From contig CAZSRL010000002.1 in the NCBI GenBank assembly GCA_964609615.1, forward strand, positions 1 to 64,000: a stretch of DNA of 64,000 bases, given 5' to 3'. The stretch is from CAZSRL01 sp964609615 (GTDB lineage Bacteria; Bacillota_I; Bacilli_A; RF39; UBA660). Position numbers and translations under genes: made by a program. Position 1 is the stretch's first letter. Each line of letters starts with the position of its first letter. The notes under the pieces are model-generated. The model searched no databases, was not told where the DNA came from, and was given only the letters and a program-made list of their open reading frames with translations. This document shows positions 58,423 through 64,000 of the stretch, one piece after another.

Positions 58423-61400
58423 AAATGGATTTTATAATATATAATAATAATTTATTTAATAACTTTAGAAAATCTTCATCTAAATTTAATTTATTTAAAG
58501 TAATAATAATATTATTTCCTCTATATTCAAAATTAAATTTAGAACTTAGTTTTGTTGTTTCAACAAATAAATCTTCAATTATAAGTTTTTTATATAAATC
58601 TTCTTTTAATATTAAAGAAACTTTATATTTATCATTTTTCATAATTTTAATATTTAATTTATTTAATGAACTTTCCAAAAGTTCTTGTTCTAAATATCTT
58701 TCAAGAGTATTATCAAGACATCCAAATCTATCTTTTATTTCCCGGGAAATAATTTTATAATCATTTATATCATTAATAGCATTAATTTTATTATGCAATT
58801 CTATAATTATATCATCATCATCTGAATATGTTTTATCAATATGTGTTTGAACATCATCAATGTTAATATTATTTTCTACTTCAACTGGTTTGTTATTCAA
58901 TTCTTCATTTACTAACTCCAAATATAAGTCAATTCCAACAGAATCTATGAATCCTGCTTGTTCTTTTCCTAAAATATCCCCTGCTCCTCTTATACTCAAA
59001 TCTCTCATAGAAAGTTTATATCCGCTTCCTAGTTCAGTAAACTCTTTTATAGCTTCTAATCTTTTTCTTGATAACTCATTAAGTATTTGTGATGAATTAT
59101 ACATGAAATATGCATATGCAATCCTATCACTTCTTCCTACCCTTCCTCTAATTTGATAAAGTTGACTTAAACCAAAATTCTGAGCATTTAATACTATTAT
59201 TGTATTTGCATTTGGGATATCAACTCCATTCTCTATTATAGTTGTAGTAAGTAAAACATCAATTTTCTTTTCAACAAAATCCTTCATTGTCTGTTCAGAT
59301 TGCTCTTTAGATAATTGTCCGTGAGCATAGGCAATAGTTGCATTCGGAATTAAAGCTTTTAGTTTTTTTAATACCACTTCCATACCATTAATATTATTAT
59401 AAAGAACAAATGATTGGCCTTGTCTGCTTATTTCTTTTTCTAATGCCTCTTTTATTAATAATTCATTATAATTAATTACATATGTTTGAACTGGAAATCT
59501 ATTTAGAGGTGCTGTTTCAATTAAGGATAAATTTCTTACACCTACTAAAGACATTTGTAATGATCTTGGTATTGGTGTTGCAGAAACCGATAAAACATGA
59601 ACAGAATTTTTTATTTTTTTAATTTTTTCTTTATGTTCTACTCCAAATTTGTGTTCTTCATCTATAATTAACAAACCAAGTTCTTTGTATATAATTTTTT
59701 CATTAAATAATTTATGGGTACCGAATACAATATCAGTTTTTCCTGTTTTTAAGTCATTAATTATTCTTTTCGCATCTTTTTCTGATGTGTACCTGTTTAA
59801 AAGTTCAATATTAAGGTGAAAGTTTTTAAATCTCTCCAACGCAGAATTATATTGTTGATTTGAGAGCAAAGTAGTAGGGCAAAGATAAACAACCTGTTTC
59901 CCATGCATAATTACTTTAAACATTGCCCTAAAAATTACTTCGGTTTTTCCATAACCAACATCTCCACAAAGCAATCTATCCATTGGTTTATCTGATTTTA
60001 AATCTTCTTCGATTTCCTTTATGGCTTTAATTTGGTCAATTGTTTCCACATATTCAAACTCATTGGCAAAAACGCTCTCTTCAGGAAAAACTATATTCAT
60101 AGGCTCTATTTTTATTTTATTTCTTTCTTTTGAAACTTCAATTAATTGTTTAGAAATATCTGATATTTTTTTCTTAATTTTAAATTTTGTTTTTTCCCAT
60201 TCCAAACTGTTTAATTTATAAATTTTCGGTTTTTTCCCTTCTTTAGAGGAATATTTATATAGGGATGTCATACTTGATACCGGTAAATATAATTTATCAG
60301 TTCCTTTATATTTAATTAATAGATAATCTTTTTTTACATTGTTTTTCTCAATTGTAACAATTCCGCCATATATTCCAATCCCATAAACTTTATGCACAAC
60401 ATAATCTCCAATTTTAATGTTTTTTAAATCAGTTATTTTTTTTGTGTTTTGAATTTTTGATATTGATTTAAAATTTGTATTGTTATTAATAGGAAAAATA
60501 TCTTTGTCACTTATGTAGTAATTGTTATTTACAAATAAACTGGTGTTTAAACCATGAAAAACAAATTTATAAATGTTTAAGTTAAGTTCTTTTATTTTAT
60601 TTATAATTTTTATATTATTCGAAAAAAAGTAGATTTTTTCCTTTTTTTCTTTAACAAAAGTTATAAAATTGTCAATTGAGTCTAATTTATCAACAATATT
60701 TTTAACTTCTACATTAATATTTGAATCAACAAAATAGTCAAGAACGTTCACAAAAAGCTTTTTTTCAGATGTGTGTTTTTTATAATCGTATAATTCATCA
60801 TCCTCATAATATTTTTTTTGTATGTTTATATTTTCTTGTGCTTTATATATTTCATTTTCATCTTGTATTATTAAAAATGGATTTTCTAAATAATTAATAA
60901 TATTAGAAAATGATTCACTGTACTCATCTTTTGCTGGTTTAATTATTATTTCTTTTTTTTCTTTAATGCTTCTTTGAGTTTCAACCTCAAATTCTCTTAT
61001 TTGTTCTATTTCATCATCAAATAATTCTATTCTATATGGTATTAAAGAATTTACCGGAAAAATATCAATTACAAATCCTCTAATTGCAAATTCTCCAACT
61101 TCAGTAACTAAACTTGTTTTTTCATACCCTATGTCAAGTAGTTTTTTTATTATTTTATCTCTTTTTATTGTTTCCTTTTGCTTTATGCTTAAATATTTTT
61201 CTCTATATTTTGTTTTGTTAGGTAATTTTTTCATAAAACCATTTATATCTGTTATTAATATTCTTTTTTTATTATTTTCAAATTCATTTAAAAATTGTAA
61301 TCTAGAAAATGTAAACTCTGGCGACACAGATAAAGCTTTTTTTGTCAAGTATTCATCTTCCAAAAATAAATAAACATTGTCCAAATAATTATTTAATGAA

Positions 61401-61573
61401 TTGTAAATTACGTTTGCTTCATTTATTGAAGGAACCAAAATAATCAAATCATGTGTGTAGTTATCATTTAAATAACATATCATTTGTGAATACATTTCTC
61501 TATTATTGCAGTTTATTTTCATATTGTTAGCTATTTTAAAATTAAATAAAACATCGCATAATTTATCGTTCAT
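58421..61573 (-). CDS. mfd: Transcription-repair coupling factor Mfd
   Basis: A 1050-residue translocase that removes stalled RNA polymerase and recruits UvrA. UvrB-like N-terminal part, then the RNAP-interacting CarD-like/RID region (about 395-470, IGDYVVHKVYGIGIY and LLIKYKGTDKLYLPVS), SF2 helicase motor: GDVGYGKTEVIFRA (Walker A), IIDEEHKFGV (motif II), SVSATPIPRSL, TTIIENGVDIPNANT, QIRGRVGRS; TRCF C-domain after about 900. Slightly shorter than the usual 1150-1180, chiefly in the N-terminal half. RBS AAAGGATGG. Confidence 0.97.
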   Translation of the reverse strand: MNDKLCDVLFNFKIANNMKINCNNREMYSQMICYLNDNYTHDLIILVPSINEANVIYNSLNNYLDNVYLFLEDEYLTKKALSVSPEFTFSRLQFLNEFENNKKRILITDINGFMKKLPNKTKYREKYLSIKQKETIKRDKIIKKLLDIGYEKTSLVTEVGEFAIRGFVIDIFPVNSLIPYRIELFDDEIEQIREFEVETQRSIKEKKEIIIKPAKDEYSESFSNIINYLENPFLIIQDENEIYKAQENINIQKKYYEDDELYDYKKHTSEKKLFVNVLDYFVDSNINVEVKNIVDKLDSIDNFITFVKEKKEKIYFFSNNIKIINKIKELNLNIYKFVFHGLNTSLFVNNNYYISDKDIFPINNNTNFKSISKIQNTKKITDLKNIKIGDYVVHKVYGIGIYGGIVTIEKNNVKKDYLLIKYKGTDKLYLPVSSMTSLYKYSSKEGKKPKIYKLNSLEWEKTKFKIKKKISDISKQLIEVSKERNKIKIEPMNIVFPEESVFANEFEYVETIDQIKAIKEIEEDLKSDKPMDRLLCGDVGYGKTEVIFRAMFKVIMHGKQVVYLCPTTLLSNQQYNSALERFKNFHLNIELLNRYTSEKDAKRIINDLKTGKTDIVFGTHKLFNEKIIYKELGLLIIDEEHKFGVEHKEKIKKIKNSVHVLSVSATPIPRSLQMSLVGVRNLSLIETAPLNRFPVQTYVINYNELLIKEALEKEISRQGQSFVLYNNINGMEVVLKKLKALIPNATIAYAHGQLSKEQSEQTMKDFVEKKIDVLLTTTIIENGVDIPNANTIIVLNAQNFGLSQLYQIRGRVGRSDRIAYAYFMYNSSQILNELSRKRLEAIKEFTELGSGYKLSMRDLSIRGAGDILGKEQAGFIDSVGIDLYLELVNEELNNKPVEVENNINIDDVQTHIDKTYSDDDDIIIELHNKINAINDINDYKIISREIKDRFGCLDNTLERYLEQELLESSLNKLNIKIMKNDKYKVSLILKEDLYKKLIIEDLFVETTKLSSKFNFEYRGNNIIITLNKLNLDEDFLKLLNKLLLYIIKSI

Positions 61574-61586
61574 TTTACCATCCTTT

Positions 61587-61610
61587 AAAAAAACAGATTT
61601 AATATCTGTT
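61587..61610 (-). terminator. Terminator of the ricT-rsmI-pth operon
   Basis: Stem AACAGAT/ATCTGTT (61592-61598, 61604-61610), six to seven T on the minus strand, between pth and mfd. Confidence 0.85.
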
Positions 61611-62147
61611 ATATTTATTCATTATATACTCAAAATCTTTAAAAATAAAGTCATTTATTATATTATCTGTTGTTTTTAATAATTCATTAACCTTTTTTAA
61701 ATCTTCTTTTGAAAAAGAACTTGTAACATAGTTTGCTAAATCATTCTTTGTTCCAGAAATACCTATTTTAACTCTTTTTATATTTTCTGTAGATAAATTT
61801 TGTATAATATTTTTTATTCCATTATGTCCTCCAGAAGATCCTTGTGGTTTAATTTTGACACATCCTACTTCAAAATTAATATCATCATATAAAACTAATA
61901 CATCTTTTATATTAATTTTATAAAAATCTACAAAACTTTTTATAACTTCTCCAGAATTATTCATATATTTTTGGGGTTTTAAAAATATGACTTCTTCATT
62001 TTCTATACTTTTTTTTAAATATAAACCTTTTTTTCTTGATTTTAATTTTTCATTTATTAGATAATGATCTATTGCCATAAATCCAACATTGTGTCTTGTA
62101 TTCAAATATTTTTCTCCAGGATTTCCTAATCCAACTATAAGCTTCAT
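61599..62147 (-). CDS. pth: Peptidyl-tRNA hydrolase
   Basis: A 182-residue esterase that recycles tRNA from aborted peptidyl-tRNA. Key residues: IVGLGNPGEKYLNTRHNVGFMAID (catalytic His), LKPQKYMNNSGE (Asn), LYDDINFEVG (Asp), GSSGGHNGIKNII. Complete. Its ATG overlaps the rsmI stop (ATGA). Own terminator follows. Confidence 0.98.
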   Translation of the reverse strand: MKLIVGLGNPGEKYLNTRHNVGFMAIDHYLINEKLKSRKKGLYLKKSIENEEVIFLKPQKYMNNSGEVIKSFVDFYKINIKDVLVLYDDINFEVGCVKIKPQGSSGGHNGIKNIIQNLSTENIKRVKIGISGTKNDLANYVTSSFSKEDLKKVNELLKTTDNIINDFIFKDFEYIMNKYNRY

Positions 62148-62986
62148 AATTCACCTTCTTTTTGTACTTGATTATATAATATATTTTTTGAAATATTATG
62201 TTCTTCTGCAACTGTTTTAATTGCATCCTTTTTTGAAAAACCTTTCTTTAAAAGATTATCTACTTCTTCAAGCAATTTGTGATAGTTTAATTGAGTTTTT
62301 TCTGGTTTTAAAATTATCACAATTTCTCCCTTAACATCTTGATATTCATTAATCGCTTCATTTATCTTTCCCCTAAATATTTCTTCGTTATACTTAGTTA
62401 TTTCCCGGGAAATAATTATTTCTATATTACCAAACACTTTTTCTATGTTATTTAGCGTTTTTATAAGTCTGTGTGGTGATTCATACAAGACTATAATAGT
62501 GTCCTTCTCTTTTAATTTAATCAATTCCTTATGATTAATACTTTCCTTATGGTTTAAAAATCCATAAAATAAAAAGTTTTTAACATCTAATCCTGATGTA
62601 GTCAGTGCAGCAACAAAAGCAGTAACTCCTGGTATTGCAACAACATTATAACCAGAATCTATTACCTCTTTGGCGCTTATTCCACCTGGATCACTTATAA
62701 TCGGTGTCCCTCTATCAGTAACCAAAGCAACATTCTTTTCATTATCTAAAAAAGAAATAATTCTTTTTGTTGCTTCTTTTTCATTAAATTTATGACATGA
62801 ATATATCTTCTTTTTTATCTCATAATTATTCAACAAAGTTTTTGTTGTTCTTGTATCTTCAGCAAAAACAACATCAACTTCCTTTAATGTTTTAATGGCT
62901 CTTAATGTTATATCATCTAGATTCCCAATAGGTGTACTTACTAAAAATAAAGTTGATTTATTATTTTTAAAACTTTTTTGTATCAT
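62144..62986 (-). CDS. rsmI: 16S rRNA (cytidine1402-2'-O)-methyltransferase RsmI
   Basis: A 280-residue tetrapyrrole-methylase-fold enzyme: LFLVSTPIGNLDDITLRAI, VFAEDTRTTKTLL, VALVTDRGTPIISDPGG, and VAIPGVTAFVAALTTSGL. The C-terminal RsmI HTH region (LLKKGFSKKDAIKTVAEEHNI) is present. In Bacillus yabA and a small gene lie between ricT and rsmI; here ricT is only 12 bases upstream. RBS TAGGAGT. Confidence 0.97.
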   Translation of the reverse strand: MIQKSFKNNKSTLFLVSTPIGNLDDITLRAIKTLKEVDVVFAEDTRTTKTLLNNYEIKKKIYSCHKFNEKEATKRIISFLDNEKNVALVTDRGTPIISDPGGISAKEVIDSGYNVVAIPGVTAFVAALTTSGLDVKNFLFYGFLNHKESINHKELIKLKEKDTIIVLYESPHRLIKTLNNIEKVFGNIEIIISREITKYNEEIFRGKINEAINEYQDVKGEIVIILKPEKTQLNYHKLLEEVDNLLKKGFSKKDAIKTVAEEHNISKNILYNQVQKEGEL

Positions 62987-62998
62987 TTAAAACTCCTA

Positions 62999-63844
62999 TT
63001 ATTTATTATAATTTTTTTTTCTAAAATGATGTGTTTTAATTTTGTTTTCATCGCTTTTGCTACTATTTTGCTTTGTTACAACTATTTTTTCATTGTTTTC
63101 CGATATAGCAATATACTTATTTAATAATATATCAACACTAATTACTTTTGCCATTCCTTTTTCTGTTTTAACCATTTCTCCAACTGTAGGTAAATTTTTT
63201 TTTGCTTCAGTATACATATCATCTTCATAATTTAAACAACATAATAAACGTCCACATTGTCCATTGATTTTGTTTGGATTAAGTGATAAATTTTGATTTT
63301 TAACCATTCCAATACTTACAGAATTAATATTATTTAAAAAACTAGAACAGCACAATCTTCTTCCGCATTGCCCAATACCAGATATTTCTTTTGCTTTATC
63401 TCTAATACCTATTTGTCTAAGTTCTATTCTCATTTTATATATACGAGCTAATTCTTTTGCTAAATCCCTAAAATCAACTCTATTATCAGCAACAAAAGTT
63501 AAATATAATTGTGTTTTATCTAAAGTAATATTTGCATTTAAAAACTTCATTTGTAAATTTAATCTTTTTGCTATTTTTTCTGCTTTTTCTAACGCTTTAT
63601 CCGCTTCTTTTTTATTTTCTTCGTTTAATTTGTCGTCGCTTGAGTCTGCAATTCTTATTATTTTTTTCAAATTCTTATATTTTTCTCTTTCAACTTTTTT
63701 TAACTCAGTTACAACTTTTGCAATTTGTGTTCCTTTTTCAGTTTCAACAATAACATAATCATTTAATTTTATTTTTTTGTGATTTGCATCAAAAAAATAT
63801 ATTTTACTATTATTATTAAACTCAACACCATATATTTCAACCAT
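62999..63844 (-). CDS. ricT: Regulatory iron-sulfur protein RicT (YaaT, PSP1 domain)
   Basis: A 281-residue PSP1-domain protein. Core: NDYVIVETEKGTQIAKVV, FRDLAKELARIYKMRIELRQIGIRDKAK, and the Cys groups GQCGRRLCCSSFL and GQCGRLLCCLNYE that hold Fe-S in the RicAFT (Y-complex). The complex acts with RNase Y in RNA processing and in sporulation entry. ricA and ricF are not in the window. ATG 63844 after GAGGTG; directly follows the holB stop. Confidence 0.96.
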   Translation of the reverse strand: MVEIYGVEFNNNSKIYFFDANHKKIKLNDYVIVETEKGTQIAKVVTELKKVEREKYKNLKKIIRIADSSDDKLNEENKKEADKALEKAEKIAKRLNLQMKFLNANITLDKTQLYLTFVADNRVDFRDLAKELARIYKMRIELRQIGIRDKAKEISGIGQCGRRLCCSSFLNNINSVSIGMVKNQNLSLNPNKINGQCGRLLCCLNYEDDMYTEAKKNLPTVGEMVKTEKGMAKVISVDILLNKYIAISENNEKIVVTKQNSSKSDENKIKTHHFRKKNYNK

Positions 63845-63845
63845 T

Positions 63846-64000
63846 TTACACCTCACTAAACCTTTTAATCAAATTGTCTATAAACAAGTTTATATTTACA
63901 TTATAATACAATTTTTTATTTTCTTCATTTAATATTAGTATTTTTTTTATTATTTTTTTTGAATTGTTGTTTTTTGCAACATTTTCTAATGTAGTTTCCA
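63846..64000 (-). CDS. holB: 3' end of probable holB (DNA polymerase III delta' subunit)
   Basis: Only the last 51 codons are inside the window. The end reads LYYNVNINLFIDNLIKRFSEV, and its place one base before ricT is where holB sits in Firmicutes. The homology in this short tail is weak, so the call rests on synteny and on the DnaX/HolB-type C-terminal helical pattern. Confidence 0.6.
   Translation of the reverse strand, partial: ETTLENVAKNNNSKKIIKKILILNEENKKLYYNVNINLFIDNLIKRFSEV

Noticed and set aside
1..64000. CRISPR arrays, rRNA, T-boxes or known metabolite riboswitches
   Set aside because: Scanning by eye found no regularly spaced repeats, no rRNA, and no T-box core; none can be claimed.
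1..64000. Alternative genetic code (TGA=Trp)
   Set aside because: Nearly all genes are open with standard stops, Trp residues are encoded by TGG, and the only suspicious TGA is accompanied by a TAA in the same pseudogene.

Overview
This window is bacterial, very AT-rich and densely coded. It comes from an endospore-forming, low-G+C Firmicute. The evidence is the spore genes cotJB, cotJC, gerQ, yabP, yabQ, spoVG, spoVT, a yabG remnant and a SleB-type hydrolase, plus near-origin gene order shared with Bacillus: ricT, rsmI, pth, mfd; tatD, 3D-domain protein, rsmA, yabG, veg, spoVG; yabP, yabQ, divIC, tilS, ftsH; parA, parB, ychF; rpsF, ssb, rpsR; rplI, dnaB, walJ, rlmH. Trp is read from TGG by a normal tRNA-Trp(CCA) and almost all genes are open with the standard code, so this is not a TGA=Trp mollicute. 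The lineage is probably an uncultured or poorly known member of Bacilli/Erysipelotrichia; that placement is inference.

Layout. 1-7 kb: BMP-type lipoprotein, zinc-ribbon/PASTA membrane protein, tRNA-His, a CotJA-like/CotJB fusion followed by CotJC, a two-gene SufC-SufB module, and an ABC exporter. 7-11.2 kb: a single-AAA ClpB-like ATPase, tRNA-Asn, and a three-gene operon for a split 2-hydroxyacyl-CoA-dehydratase/activase-type system. 11.25-11.94 kb: an IS200-type element lying between two terminators. 12-26 kb: a more accessory stretch with rubrerythrin, an unknown protein, TypA, a second ABC exporter, a holin-like/M15 peptidase pair, a GrpB pseudogene, tRNA-Trp, SleB hydrolase, a CofE-like ligase homologue, a LysM amidase, a sortase-type surface protein, HtrA and an Abi_2 HEPN protein.

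26-32 kb: rpsI, rplM, two anchored extracellular proteins, truA and an ECF-transporter core whose two ATPases have lost key motifs. 32-48 kb: pduL, gerQ, lemA, ung, an AGCS symporter, rlmH, walJ, an M23 peptidase, dnaB, rplI, an FNT channel, rpsR, ssb, rpsF with a structured leader, a DUF975 protein, ychF, an AbgT transporter, a DUF951 protein, mscS, parB and parA. 48-64 kb: a UPF0316 protein, ftsH, tilS, divIC, yabQ, yabP, spoVG, veg, a frameshifted yabG, rsmA, a 3D-domain protein, tatD, a small membrane protein, spoVT, ppa, mfd, pth, rsmI, ricT and the 3' end of a probable holB.

The most unusual signals are: RNA switches in the IS200 5' region and in the rpsF leader; an ABC permease and a holin-like protein that both seem to start at AT-A/T codons; an ECF module with degenerate ATPase sites; a GrpB frame interrupted by two nonsense codons but otherwise full length; a lone ClpB-D1 ATPase lacking the aromatic pore loop; the minimal SufCB pair; and a split activase operon. 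Names were assigned by recognising motifs and synteny; no database search was run.
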